64,000 bases of DNA from Heterotrichella gracilis (Eukaryota; Sar; Xanthophyceae; Tribonematales; Xanthonemataceae): the NCBI GenBank assembly GCA_032358255.1, contig JAULBX010029269.1:124001-188000 (forward strand), read 5' to 3'. Under the pieces are notes generated by a model. The model had not been told where the DNA came from. It saw nothing but the letters and a program-made list of their open reading frames with translations, and searched no databases. Below, in pieces: positions 16,796 through 26,481 of this stretch. A program made the position numbers and the translations under genes. The first letter of the stretch is position 1. Every line of letters starts with the position of its first letter.

Positions 16796-17950
16796 TTAAT
16801 TTTTTATTGCTTCTTTGGTCTCTACTTTAAAAAGTTCTATCAAATGTTTTACAGTAAAATCAATTTCTTCTTTGGTAGTGTATTTACTAAAACTAAAACG
16901 TACTGATGGTCTTTCCATATCACTGCCAATTCCCCGCAACACATGACTTCCCTGGTTGCTGCCGCTGCTGCAGGCGCTTCCTCCACTGGCTGCTATTCCT
17001 AAAATATCCAGATTAAATAATAACATCTCAGCATCAGCGTGTTTAGGGAAACAACAATTTAAAACAGTGTACAACGATTTCTCATCAGAGATCTCACCGT
17101 TAAAAGCCATGCCCGGAATATTTTTTTCTAACTGCTCGCGCATGTAATTTTTTAACCCTCTAATATGTTTTTGATGTTCTTCCATTTCATCAAAACAAAT
17201 TTCTAAAGCTTTTGCAAGACCAACAATGCCATAAACATTTTCTGTACCGCCACGCATGTTACGTTCTTGCGCGCCACCGTGAATAAATGGTGAAATTTTA
17301 TGCAAATGATTGATGTATAAAAAGCCAACACCTTTTGGTCCGTGAAATTTATGCGCAGCGCAAGTAACAAAATGAACTTTTATTTCACGAAGATCCATTT
17401 TATAGTGACCCATGGTTTGCACTGTATCACTGTGAAAGATGGCTTTGTATTTTTCACATAGTTCGCCAACTTCTTTTAATGGTAATAAAGTACCTAATTC
17501 ATTGTTGGCATGCATTAACGAAACCAGGCTACGCGGATTATTCTTTAAAAGTTCTTCAAGATCGGCAAGGTCAACATTTCCTTTCTTATCTAATTTTACC
17601 CAGCTTACTTTTACCTTACCCGCTTTCTCCAACATCTTTATCGTATGTTCCACCGCATGATGTTCTATCACACTTGAAATAACGTGCTTAATATCGAATG
17701 TAGTAATTGATTGATTAATGGCCATGTTATCAGCCTCGGTACCACCGGATGTAAAAAATATTTCAGCCGGCGTAACGTTCAGTAATTTAGCAACCGTTTT
17801 GCGGGCATTCTCAATTGCCGCGCGGGTCTTTCTACCAAAGGCATGAATAGAAGATGGATTTCCGAAATCTTCCAGCATCAAAGGCATCATAGCCTTTAAT
17901 ACATTCTCATCTAATTTGGTTGTAGCAGCGTTATCTAAATATACTTTCAT
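16796..17950 (-). CDS. Cysteine desulfurase (NifS/IscS-type aminotransferase class V)
   Basis: This is a 384-residue PLP enzyme that takes sulfur from cysteine to form a persulfide for Fe-S clusters and tRNA thiolation. MKVYLDNAATTKLDENVLKA at the N terminus, GGTEADNMAI, the PLP-lysine motif CAAHKFHGPKGVGFLYI and the active-site cysteine loop SGGSACSSGSNQGSHVL are all present. Only one desulfurase is in the window and no IscU, SufBCD or MnmA gene is next to it, so I cannot tell a general IscS role from a dedicated one. It lies 12 bases after glmM. Confidence 0.92.
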   Translation of the reverse strand: MKVYLDNAATTKLDENVLKAMMPLMLEDFGNPSSIHAFGRKTRAAIENARKTVAKLLNVTPAEIFFTSGGTEADNMAINQSITTFDIKHVISSVIEHHAVEHTIKMLEKAGKVKVSWVKLDKKGNVDLADLEELLKNNPRSLVSLMHANNELGTLLPLKEVGELCEKYKAIFHSDTVQTMGHYKMDLREIKVHFVTCAAHKFHGPKGVGFLYINHLHKISPFIHGGAQERNMRGGTENVYGIVGLAKALEICFDEMEEHQKHIRGLKNYMREQLEKNIPGMAFNGEISDEKSLYTVLNCCFPKHADAEMLLFNLDILGIAASGGSACSSGSNQGSHVLRGIGSDMERPSVRFSFSKYTTKEEIDFTVKHLIELFKVETKEAIKN

Positions 17951-17962
17951 TTACCTGTAATT

Positions 17963-19360
17963 CTAATTCTTAATAATTTCTTTGATATCGGAAATAATTT
18001 TATTTGCCAAACTATCGGCCGTAGAGGCCGATTCGCTTTCGCTATAAATTCTTATAATAGGTTCGGTATTACTTTTACGTAAGTGCACCCACTCTTTATC
18101 AAATTCTATTTTTACACCATCAATACTATTGATAGGTTGTTTTTTATATTTTTCTTTTACTTTAGCTAAGACCTTATCCACATCTATTTGAGGCGTTAAT
18201 TCTATTTTATTTTTAGAAATAAAGTAGCCGGGGTAAGACTTACGCAACATAGAAACTGTTTTACCGTACTTCGCAAGGTGTGTTAAAAAAATCGCGATAC
18301 CAACTAAAGCATCTCTACCATAGTGTAATTCCGGTAAAATAATTCCACCGTTACCTTCGCCGCCAATAACAGCTTTAGTGTCCTTCATCATTTTCACCAC
18401 ATTTACTTCGCCTACCGCAGAGGCCGAATAACTTCCGCCTTGCGCCTCAGTAACATCACGCAATGCACGGGTACTAGATAAATTACTTACTGTATTTCCT
18501 TTTTTGTTTTTCTTTAAAATATAATCTGCAACAGCTACCAGCGTATACTCCTCGCCAAACATCTCGCCATCTTCACAAACAAAAGCTAAACGATCAACAT
18601 CGGGGTCAACGGAAATTCCCAAATGCGCTTTTTGTTTTTTAACTGCCTTACTCAGGTCAGCTAAATGCTCCGGTAACGGTTCGGGGTTATGTGCAAAATT
18701 TCCCGTTGGCTCACCATGAATAACGGTAATATTTTTTACGCCTAACTTTTCTAATAGTGCCGGCACAACAATTCCACCGCTTGAGTTGATAGCATCAACT
18801 ACAATTGTAAAATCTGCCTTTTCTATGGCAGCAATATCAACGTAAGGCAGATCTATTATTTTTTTGAAATGCGTATTTATAAAATCAGAATTAGTTACAT
18901 AGGTACCAAGATCACCAACTTCTGCATAATTAAAATCTGTTTTCTCTGCCAATTTTAAAATATCCTGTCCGTTTGCTTCGCTAATGAACTCACCTTTTTC
19001 GTTCAGCAATTTTAAAGCATTCCATTGCTTTGGATTATGACTAGCAGTTAAAATAATGCCGCCGTGTGCTTTAAATTCTGTTACCGCCATTTCAACTGTC
19101 GGCGTTGTACTTAGTTCCAGATCTATTACGTTTATACCAAGCCCAATTAAGGTTCCCGAGACGATATTTGAGACCATTTGCCCGCTTAGCCGGGCATCGC
19201 GGCCAATGATAACAGTAATTTTTGTTTTTTTAGGGTGGTTATTTATAACCCAGGTTCCGTAAGCGGATGTGAACTTTACAACATCCAAAGGCGTTAAACC
19301 ATCATCCGGTTTGCCGCCTATAGTACCCCTGATCCCTGAAATGCTTTTTATAAGAGTCAC
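17963..19360 (-). CDS. glmM: Phosphoglucosamine mutase-type alpha-phosphohexomutase
   Basis: The 465-residue protein has the four-domain phosphohexomutase plan: the phosphoserine loop LTASHNPKQWNALK, the metal-binding DPDVDRLAF, the sugar-binding GEGNGGIILPE, and the phosphate-binding RKSNTEPIIRIYSE near the C terminus. In Bacteroidota this branch is usually annotated GlmM, converting glucosamine-6-phosphate to glucosamine-1-phosphate for peptidoglycan precursors. Phosphomannomutase activity cannot be excluded from sequence alone. It is the first gene of the glmM, desulfurase, frr unit, divergent from the TM2-domain gene. Confidence 0.85.
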   Translation of the reverse strand: MTLIKSISGIRGTIGGKPDDGLTPLDVVKFTSAYGTWVINNHPKKTKITVIIGRDARLSGQMVSNIVSGTLIGLGINVIDLELSTTPTVEMAVTEFKAHGGIILTASHNPKQWNALKLLNEKGEFISEANGQDILKLAEKTDFNYAEVGDLGTYVTNSDFINTHFKKIIDLPYVDIAAIEKADFTIVVDAINSSGGIVVPALLEKLGVKNITVIHGEPTGNFAHNPEPLPEHLADLSKAVKKQKAHLGISVDPDVDRLAFVCEDGEMFGEEYTLVAVADYILKKNKKGNTVSNLSSTRALRDVTEAQGGSYSASAVGEVNVVKMMKDTKAVIGGEGNGGIILPELHYGRDALVGIAIFLTHLAKYGKTVSMLRKSYPGYFISKNKIELTPQIDVDKVLAKVKEKYKKQPINSIDGVKIEFDKEWVHLRKSNTEPIIRIYSESESASTADSLANKIISDIKEIIKN

Positions 19361-19512
19361 AGTAAATAAAATTTTGAGTCGTAAAGATAAGAAAAGTGCT
19401 GCATCTATAAAATCAATTTAGAGACTGATAGTTAACAAAATTTGTTCATTTTTTGTTTAAAATACTGCCTTTACAAGCGTTATTATTACGAATTTTAGCC
19501 ATAATCCCACTA

Positions 19513-19947
19513 ATGAGCAGTAAAAGTCTCTTTATAGTAATTTGCCTTCTTTTCTTACAAAAGATGGGTTTTGGCCACGAAATAGCCGAGCAAAAATACT
19601 ATTTGGTTGACGCTAATTTCGCAATTGTAGATTCAGTAAGCAGCTCGGAAATAAATTCTGTTACAGAAAATAAAAAACGCCCAAATCCGTTATTAAGTTT
19701 CTTTAAGAACAAACAAAAAAAGAATAAAAAAATAACGGCCGCCATTTTAGCTTTCCCATTTCCGTTTGGCATTGTTGGTTTGCATAGAATTTATTTAGGA
19801 ACAGCGCCTTATGTTCCGGTTGCTTACATTGGAAGTTTAGGTGGTGTATTTGGCGTGTTACCATTTATTGATTTTTGTGTATTGTTATTGGACAAAGACG
19901 AAACAAGATACATTGATAACAAAAAAGTATTTATGTGGGTAAATTAA
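19513..19947 (+). CDS. TM2-domain membrane protein
   Basis: From the ATG at 19513 this is 144 residues with a signal peptide (MSSKSLFIVICLLFLQKMGFG). A short polar region follows, then a TM2 domain near the C terminus (KKITAAILAFPFPFGIVGLH, then RIYLG...GVFGVLPFIDFCVLLLDKDE). TM2 domains are paired helices joined by a short loop, of unknown function in bacteria. An upstream ATG at 19453 would place 20 residues before the signal peptide, so I prefer the shorter start. It lies 12 bases before asnB and is probably co-transcribed with it. Confidence 0.8.
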   Translation: MSSKSLFIVICLLFLQKMGFGHEIAEQKYYLVDANFAIVDSVSSSEINSVTENKKRPNPLLSFFKNKQKKNKKITAAILAFPFPFGIVGLHRIYLGTAPYVPVAYIGSLGGVFGVLPFIDFCVLLLDKDETRYIDNKKVFMWVN

Positions 19948-19959
19948 CCACAAACAATT

Positions 19960-21873
19960 ATGTGCGGTATTGCCGGAATAATTCTAAAACAAAAAGCAGG
20001 TTTTGATCTGAATAAAAAAATTGCGTTAATGACCAACGCCATTAGCCATCGCGGACCAGATGGTGAAGGTTTTTTTTCAGCAAGCGAAGATACGATCACG
20101 CCACATTTTAATGTACAACAACAAAATTACCAACGCAAAGACCTCAACTATATTCCAAAAACAAGTTTAGAAAACGCAGAGGCAAATTCTTTTTTAGCTT
20201 TCGGTCACAGAAGATTATCTATAATTGATCTTAGTGATACCGGTCACCAGCCCATGTGTGAGCACACTGCAAAGACCTGGATCGTTTTTAACGGCGAAAT
20301 CTATAACTATTTAGAGATACGGGCTGAATTAAAAAAACTGGGTCACGCGTTTATTTCGGAAAGCGATACGGAAGTTATTTTAGCAGCTTATAAAGAATGG
20401 GGCTTTAAATGCGTTGACCATTTTAATGGCATGTGGGCCTTTTGCATTTACGACAGCGAAAAACAACTCTGCTTTGCATCTCGCGACAGATTTGGTGTTA
20501 AGCCTTTTTATTTCATTAACGATAAAACTATTTTTTCTTTTGCAAGCGAACAAAAAGCGTTTGTAAAAGCAGGCTTGATTACTCCAAAAATAGATCACAG
20601 CGCCTTACATACTTATTTAGTAAACGGTTTATTGGAAACCAGGTCCGATAATTTTTTTGAAGGCATAACTGAATTAATGCCGGGGAATAATCTGGTTTAT
20701 AATTTTAAGTCACGCGAAATCTCAACACATACGTATTACAATTTAACCGAACAAATTACTTTAAAGAACGATAACTTAAGTGAAAACGAACTAATTGAAA
20801 AAATTTCTTACACCTTTGAGAACTCAGTAAAACTGAGACTTCGAAGCGATGTTGAAGTTGGCACCTGTTTAAGTGGGGGCATCGATAGCAGTGCGTTGGC
20901 AGTTACAATTTCGGAGATAACCAAACAACCTTTATTTTGCTTTACCTCTGTTTTTAAAAACAATTCTATTAGCGAAGAACATTTTGCCGATGTTGTTGCA
21001 GAAAAAATTAAAGCAAAACATTTTAAAGTTGAACCAACTTTGAATGGTTTTTTAGAAGAGGTAGATAGTTTAATTTATTCGCAGGATGTACCCATTTGGG
21101 ATACCAGTACTTATGCGCAATACAAGGTAATGCAACTTGCCAAACAAAACAACATTAAAGTGGTTTTGGATGGGCAGGGTGCTGATGAATTGTTCGCCGG
21201 TTATCATCACCATTTTTTAGCCAAGTGGAATAATCTGTTTTCACAAGGAAATTATATGTCGGGTATGAACGAGGTTATTGCAAGTAAAAAAACAATTGCT
21301 AACCCTTTACAATTTTATTTAAAAGAAAAAGCAAAACAAAAGAATTACTTCAATAAAAAACACTTTCCATTATTCTTTAAACCTGACTTTTTAAATTCAG
21401 GCGAAATAAAGAATCCTTCGGTTTATTTTAATTCTGTTAACGACCAGTTAGCCGATGATATTTATCACACCCGTTTAAAATCTTTTTTAAAATGCGAGGA
21501 TCGCTGCGGCATGTGGCACAGCGTGGAAAGCCGCACACCTTTTGCTGACGATGTGGATCTTATTAATTTATTATTCTCTTTTAACGGCAATAAAAAAATA
21601 AAAGACGGAGTTTCAAAATATCTATTGCGCGAAGCCGTAAAAAATAAATTGCCAAAAGAGATCTACACACGTTACGATAAAAAAGGTTTTGAAACGCCCA
21701 TGCAGCAATGGATGCAAAAATTAAGACCGCAACTGCTCTCAGAAATTAAAGCGGCTAATTTTGAATTTGTAAATTATACCGATCTTGAAAAATCTGACAG
21801 CAAAAACGCATTCCACAATAAATTATTATTTAAATTATTTGTGTTAAGTCGTTGGCAAAAACTGTTTGCTTAA
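19960..21873 (+). CDS. asnB: Asparagine synthase, glutamine-hydrolysing
   Basis: This 637-residue AsnB makes asparagine from aspartate, glutamine and ATP. The N-terminal nucleophile Cys2 (MCGIAGI) and the glutaminase motifs ISHRGPDGEG and FNGEIYNY are present. The synthetase half has the PP-loop SGGIDSSALA and the RTPFADDVDLINL region. Bacteroidota often carry several AsnB paralogues, some acting in surface polysaccharide modification. No polysaccharide genes flank this copy, so primary asparagine synthesis is plausible but not proven. Its stop overlaps the convergent porin-like gene by four bases. Confidence 0.93.
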   Translation: MCGIAGIILKQKAGFDLNKKIALMTNAISHRGPDGEGFFSASEDTITPHFNVQQQNYQRKDLNYIPKTSLENAEANSFLAFGHRRLSIIDLSDTGHQPMCEHTAKTWIVFNGEIYNYLEIRAELKKLGHAFISESDTEVILAAYKEWGFKCVDHFNGMWAFCIYDSEKQLCFASRDRFGVKPFYFINDKTIFSFASEQKAFVKAGLITPKIDHSALHTYLVNGLLETRSDNFFEGITELMPGNNLVYNFKSREISTHTYYNLTEQITLKNDNLSENELIEKISYTFENSVKLRLRSDVEVGTCLSGGIDSSALAVTISEITKQPLFCFTSVFKNNSISEEHFADVVAEKIKAKHFKVEPTLNGFLEEVDSLIYSQDVPIWDTSTYAQYKVMQLAKQNNIKVVLDGQGADELFAGYHHHFLAKWNNLFSQGNYMSGMNEVIASKKTIANPLQFYLKEKAKQKNYFNKKHFPLFFKPDFLNSGEIKNPSVYFNSVNDQLADDIYHTRLKSFLKCEDRCGMWHSVESRTPFADDVDLINLLFSFNGNKKIKDGVSKYLLREAVKNKLPKEIYTRYDKKGFETPMQQWMQKLRPQLLSEIKAANFEFVNYTDLEKSDSKNAFHNKLLFKLFVLSRWQKLFA

Positions 21874-22553
21874 TTATGCATTGGCTTCGAATCGCCACTC
21901 TTGTTCTCTAAGAAACAATACTGAATACCAAAGCCCAATCCAAAACCTTGCCCTTTCCATTTAGTAATGGCAATGTATTTATTAAAATCGTCGTTGTTTG
22001 TAGTTAGCTTATTGTAATTGGTGAATGGGGCGTAAATTTTGAAATTGATACCAAATCTTCCAAAATAGATTCTTGGATTTAAATACAGTGAAACATAACT
22101 ACCACCTCCTGAAAGAATAATATTTAAACTATCGTTAGCTTTATATTTAAAAGTAGAGTAACCAACATCGGCGCCCAAAACAAGATCGAAATGTTTTGTT
22201 GAAACGGGGTGATAATTTAACATCACCAAAATATCGTTTGTTTTTACTTCGGGTTTTATACGTGTTACCGAATCGCGGTCGGTAAAATATTTATTGTTCT
22301 TATAACGAACTCCTACTCCAAAATTTTTATGTAAACCGTATTCAGCCGCTAAACCAAAATTAGTATTGCCGGCCTTATCTTCTTGTATGGTATCGCGCTC
22401 TCGGTTGGGATCTTTTATCTTGATCTTAAGAACGGTGTTATAAATTTCGAAACCTGTATTTACTTCGGTTACCAAAGCACCTTTATAGAAGGATTGGGCG
22501 TTTAAAACAAGCGAGATAATAATGAATAGACTGCTTAAGTATACTTTTTTCAT
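21870..22553 (-). CDS. Outer-membrane beta-barrel protein (porin-like)
   Basis: From the ATG at 22553 this is a 227-residue protein with a signal peptide (MKKVYLSSLFIIISLVLNAQ). A set of amphipathic beta strands follows (GLAAEYGLHKNFGVGVRYKN, DLVLGADVGYSTFKYK, GFGLGFGIQYCFLE), typical of the small 8-10-stranded Bacteroidota outer-membrane barrel family. The TTG-type reading 15 bases upstream adds residues before the signal peptide and was dropped. No specific role can be read. It is followed upstream by the PorE-like gene after about 75 bases. Confidence 0.75.
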   Translation of the reverse strand: MKKVYLSSLFIIISLVLNAQSFYKGALVTEVNTGFEIYNTVLKIKIKDPNRERDTIQEDKAGNTNFGLAAEYGLHKNFGVGVRYKNNKYFTDRDSVTRIKPEVKTNDILVMLNYHPVSTKHFDLVLGADVGYSTFKYKANDSLNIILSGGGSYVSLYLNPRIYFGRFGINFKIYAPFTNYNKLTTNNDDFNKYIAITKWKGQGFGLGFGIQYCFLENKSGDSKPMHN

Positions 22554-22627
22554 GGGATATTTATTCAAATGTGGGTTTTATACATATATGTCGTTCGTAA
22601 AAGGGAATACCCTACGCCAAAAACAAC

Positions 22628-24595
22628 TTATTTTGAAAGTATCTTAAACTCCGTACGTCTGTTCTTGGCCTTATTTTCGGGGGTATCGTTCTTTACTTTC
22701 GGCTTAAGATCTGCGTAACCCTTATATTTTAAGCGGGCTTCAGAGATCTTGCTGGTGGTGATCAGATAATTGTAAACGGCCTTAGCCCTGTTCTCAGATA
22801 AGATAATATTACTTTTTCTGATACCATCACTATCCGTATGGCCACCTAATTCGATCTTTAAACTGGCATTTTTTGTTAAAAAAGCTCCTAGTTTATCCAA
22901 CTCGGCTTTACTCTCCGGTTTAAGATCCCATTTGCCTACATCAAAAAATACGTTACGTAATTCAACAACACTTCCGGTATCAATTGGGTCTAATGGAATA
23001 TCCAATAAAAATGGTTTTGAGAAGTCGGTCTCTTTGCCTTTTAAACTAAAGTTATCGCTATAAAATAAAAAGCCATCTTTATTTACATTCACTAAATAAT
23101 TTTTATTGGCAGTAAGGGTTACAAAAAATTCGCCATTCTTTTGTGTATACGATTTTGTTACTGATGACTGCGTTTCAAGATCCACCAATTCAAAATTTGC
23201 TTCTAATGTTTCTTTTGTTTTTGAATTATACACTTTTCCTTTTACATAGGTGATCTTCTCAGGTCTTAAGTCTTCCGGCAGATCGAATTGGTATATATCG
23301 AGATCACCGTAACCACCTGTTCTGTTACTCGCAAAATAGGCGATCTTTCCTCCCGGATTAACCAACAAACTATTGTCATCTACAAAAGAATTTATTGGGT
23401 ATCCTAAATTGATAGCCTTACCCCACTCACCATTTGGCTGACGCTTGCTCATAAAAATGTCCAAGCCACCCATGCCAGGATGCCCGGCGCTGCTGAAGTA
23501 AAGAGTCATGTTATCGGGATGGATAAAAACAGATTCTTCCGTTTCTGTTGTATTTACATTTGGGCCCAACTTTACCGGCGGTGTGAATTTTCCGTCGTCA
23601 GAGATCTTACTCACGTAAATATCATATTCTTTTGCTGCACCACGGTGAAGAATACCACGCACAAAATATAATTCTCTTCCATCGCTGCTAAAACTTGGCT
23701 GTGATTCAAAATTGGCTGTATTAATTGCAGGACCTGCGTTGCGTGGCTTAGTCCATTTACCATTTACTTTTTGAGAATAAAAAATATCGCAACTGCCATA
23801 ACCTTTTCTATCGGGCGAACCGTAATCACCGGTCTCATCACTACAAGATGCAAAGAACATTATATTACCATCTGCCGAAAGCGAAGGTGCTCCCTCGTTG
23901 CCCCAACTATTAATAATAGTTATTGGTGTAGCTGTTTGCCAAACATTGGTTACGTTATTACTTGTAAAAAAATCTTCGTTAAAAAAACCAGGCATACCTT
24001 CACGCGGTAATCCACGAGTAAACAAGAATTGTTTTCCATCGCCGGTAATTGCAGGAAAATATTCGCCATACTGTGTATTAATTCCCGGGCCGGCATTTAC
24101 AGGATTAAATGGCTTGGGATTTTTAACCGCCTCTGCGCCAAAATTTGCATTAGCTAAATATTTTTGCGCACTTTCTTTTGTGTTTGGATTAATACGCTCG
24201 AACTTTAAAAAAGTTTCAAGACTTGTTTTAGCATCCTGGTATTGACCAATTGCTAATTGCGATAAGGATAAAAAATAAAAACTGTTAGCAAAAAACTTTG
24301 GGTTAATTTCAATAGCGCGTTTAAAATAGGTTATTGCTTCGGGATGCCTATTAGTTACCTGATATAAATTTGCCAAACCTAAGGCTGCTTCAATAAAATT
24401 CTTATCTTCATCTAAAGCTTTCTTAAAATATTTTTCGGCATCATCATCCTTCTTCATTTCGTAAGCTTGTTTTCCCTCCTCAAGATACTTGATAGCTTTT
24501 TTGTTGGTACTCGTATATTGTCCTGGTGCCATTTGTCCAAACGCACAGTTAAAACCAAAAAACAGAATTAAAAAAATATGTTTAAAATTTCTCAT
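22628..24595 (-). CDS. TPR / PD40 propeller / CRD / OmpA protein, PorE-like
   Basis: The 655-residue protein has a signal peptide (MRNFKHIFLILFFGFNCAFG), TPR repeats (about 25-150, AIKYLEEGKQAYEMKKDDDA and AITYFKRAIEINPKFF), and a WD40-like PD40 beta-propeller (about 165-430, with YFPAITGDGKQFLFTRG and PSFSSDGRELYFVRG). After these come a carboxypeptidase-like domain (about 445-525) and a C-terminal OmpA peptidoglycan-binding domain (about 545-655, LGGHTDSDGIRKSNIILSEN). This order is the one described for PorE, which links the type IX secretion system to the cell wall. Related Bacteroidota proteins share the layout, so PorE orthology is probable, not certain. The window holds likely type IX clients at 31062-43656. 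Confidence 0.85.
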   Translation of the reverse strand: MRNFKHIFLILFFGFNCAFGQMAPGQYTSTNKKAIKYLEEGKQAYEMKKDDDAEKYFKKALDEDKNFIEAALGLANLYQVTNRHPEAITYFKRAIEINPKFFANSFYFLSLSQLAIGQYQDAKTSLETFLKFERINPNTKESAQKYLANANFGAEAVKNPKPFNPVNAGPGINTQYGEYFPAITGDGKQFLFTRGLPREGMPGFFNEDFFTSNNVTNVWQTATPITIINSWGNEGAPSLSADGNIMFFASCSDETGDYGSPDRKGYGSCDIFYSQKVNGKWTKPRNAGPAINTANFESQPSFSSDGRELYFVRGILHRGAAKEYDIYVSKISDDGKFTPPVKLGPNVNTTETEESVFIHPDNMTLYFSSAGHPGMGGLDIFMSKRQPNGEWGKAINLGYPINSFVDDNSLLVNPGGKIAYFASNRTGGYGDLDIYQFDLPEDLRPEKITYVKGKVYNSKTKETLEANFELVDLETQSSVTKSYTQKNGEFFVTLTANKNYLVNVNKDGFLFYSDNFSLKGKETDFSKPFLLDIPLDPIDTGSVVELRNVFFDVGKWDLKPESKAELDKLGAFLTKNASLKIELGGHTDSDGIRKSNIILSENRAKAVYNYLITTSKISEARLKYKGYADLKPKVKNDTPENKAKNRRTEFKILSK

Positions 24596-24619
24596 TTAGA
24601 ATTTAAAATTTAGAATTTG

Positions 24620-26476
24620 TTATAATCCAACCCAGGCCCTTAAAGTTTGTTTTTGTTTTTCGCTTAGTTGTTGTTGTAAGTTGATTTGGTTTTTACGAGT
24701 GATCTTAATTTTTTTAGCAACCGCTGTTAAGGTCTTAACTTTGTATTTGCCACCCTTTCCTTTTGGACGGTAGATCTCTATGGTAACCTTATCGCCTTCT
24801 TTCACTGTTTCGTAATAATTGGTAATGGTCTCTTTAATATTATCCATCTTTAATTCTACACCATTTAGTTTTGCTAACTCGTCGTTTATTTTAAAACCCA
24901 TTTGTTTACCAAATTCATCCATCTCGTCAACACCGGCAATATACAAACGGTTAGTTTTTTCGTTAAAGTTAAGATCGGTACTACCCAAAGAAAATTCGTA
25001 AGCAACAAGCTCTTTTGAGAAATCAATGCCTATCTTATCTAACACATCCTTCATTGGCAAAGGCGTTGTACCCGAAACATGTTTTCTTAAGAATTCTCCA
25101 ATTTGTGGGTAAGTAAACTTTTCAATGTCGTTAAAAAGATCTGCATCATTAAACGATTTACTTTTACCATACTTGGTTGCAAGATCTTTCATTAAATTTT
25201 GTGTGCCATATTTCCCATCGCTGTAGTGGCGTAATAAAATATCCAAGCACATGCCAATTACAGCGCCCTTTTCGTAAACGTTAGAGTACTGTACATGAAT
25301 TTTTTCTTCCAATACATGCTTGCTCATGTAAGTAAAACTCATGGTATCATTATAACTTGTAATGCTATTCTCATACTTCTGCATCATGGTACCAATCAAC
25401 TTATCAATATCGGTAATGCCACCTTTTGTTTGGGCATGATGCGCGGCGTATTCTGTCATTCCCTCGTACAACCATAAATGTTCGCTCATTACTGGTTTAG
25501 AGAAATCAAAATCGCCTATTTCTTTTGAGTGAATATTTAAGGGCGTTACAATATGAAAAAATTCGTGCGCTGCCACATCCCTTATCTCCTGCTGTAAACT
25601 AAGACTGTCAAATTCCTGCAACACATAAAAAGAAGAATACGAATGTTCTAAAGCACCATTAGATCCGGACTGTGTGGCCTTATCAATAAAATAAAAGAGA
25701 AATGCGTATTTGCTCACCGGTAATTCTCCACCCAAATAATCTTTTTGCGCATTTAATAATTCGTTTAACGTTGCTGCAATAAAGCGGGCGCTAATTTTTT
25801 TGTTGGGCGAATAATTGGCTACGAGCACTTTTGTATTTGCCACTAGAATGGTTGCTGTATCTGGCAATGAATACATGATAGGCGAATCAACCAGATCGTG
25901 ATAATCAAAAACAGAAATAACGTCTTTGGTGTCACCTAACTTTATGTCAGACAAACCGGTTGCAGGATAAAAGCCTTTTGGCTTTTCGAATTCTAAAATA
26001 AAATTCTTGTTTAACATGCCTTTAATAAAACCAAACATGCTGTGCGTATTCATTGCAAAGTTCTTGCCGTCTTCAAAATTTGTCCCACCCGGTTCAAAAA
26101 CAACTTTGTCTTTTGTGTCAGGCAGGTCTGTTTTATCCCAGGTATCATCTACATCGTAGGTAATTTTATCAATAGAAGCTGCTGGAGAGATCTTATAGGT
26201 GTTTACGTCTACCTTTGTTACTTTAATAGCTGCACCATTCTTACCTGTTACTTTAAAGTTAGAAATGAACCTCCCAAAATTATACACCTCGTAAGTACCC
26301 GGTACCATAGCAGGGAAAGAAAATTCAATTTCGTTTTGCGCAATAGTTGGCGGCGTAAGTGTTACCGGCACTTTATCATTCACCACCTTGGTAAGATTAA
26401 TGTAGTAACGGTAATTATCGTCGGCAATTATTACACTACTCAACAAAAAAGAAATAACAAGAATTAAATTTCTCAT
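24620..26476 (-). CDS. M61-family metallopeptidase with PDZ domain
   Basis: This 618-residue exported peptidase (signal peptide MRNLILVISFLLSSVIIADD) has the zinc-binding motif HEFFH at residues 304-308, preceded by the M61-typical GSNGALEHSYSSFYVLQEF. The downstream glutamate for the third zinc ligand lies in LWLYEGMTEYAAHHA. A PDZ-like region is near the C terminus (about 510-590, GVDEMDEFGKQMGFKINDEL). M61 enzymes are glycyl/acidic-residue aminopeptidases, probably periplasmic here. It starts 5 bases after the CPBP protease gene stop, and the PorE-like gene follows after 24 bases. Confidence 0.9.
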   Translation of the reverse strand: MRNLILVISFLLSSVIIADDNYRYYINLTKVVNDKVPVTLTPPTIAQNEIEFSFPAMVPGTYEVYNFGRFISNFKVTGKNGAAIKVTKVDVNTYKISPAASIDKITYDVDDTWDKTDLPDTKDKVVFEPGGTNFEDGKNFAMNTHSMFGFIKGMLNKNFILEFEKPKGFYPATGLSDIKLGDTKDVISVFDYHDLVDSPIMYSLPDTATILVANTKVLVANYSPNKKISARFIAATLNELLNAQKDYLGGELPVSKYAFLFYFIDKATQSGSNGALEHSYSSFYVLQEFDSLSLQQEIRDVAAHEFFHIVTPLNIHSKEIGDFDFSKPVMSEHLWLYEGMTEYAAHHAQTKGGITDIDKLIGTMMQKYENSITSYNDTMSFTYMSKHVLEEKIHVQYSNVYEKGAVIGMCLDILLRHYSDGKYGTQNLMKDLATKYGKSKSFNDADLFNDIEKFTYPQIGEFLRKHVSGTTPLPMKDVLDKIGIDFSKELVAYEFSLGSTDLNFNEKTNRLYIAGVDEMDEFGKQMGFKINDELAKLNGVELKMDNIKETITNYYETVKEGDKVTIEIYRPKGKGGKYKVKTLTAVAKKIKITRKNQINLQQQLSEKQKQTLRAWVGL

Positions 26477-26481
26477 AAAAA

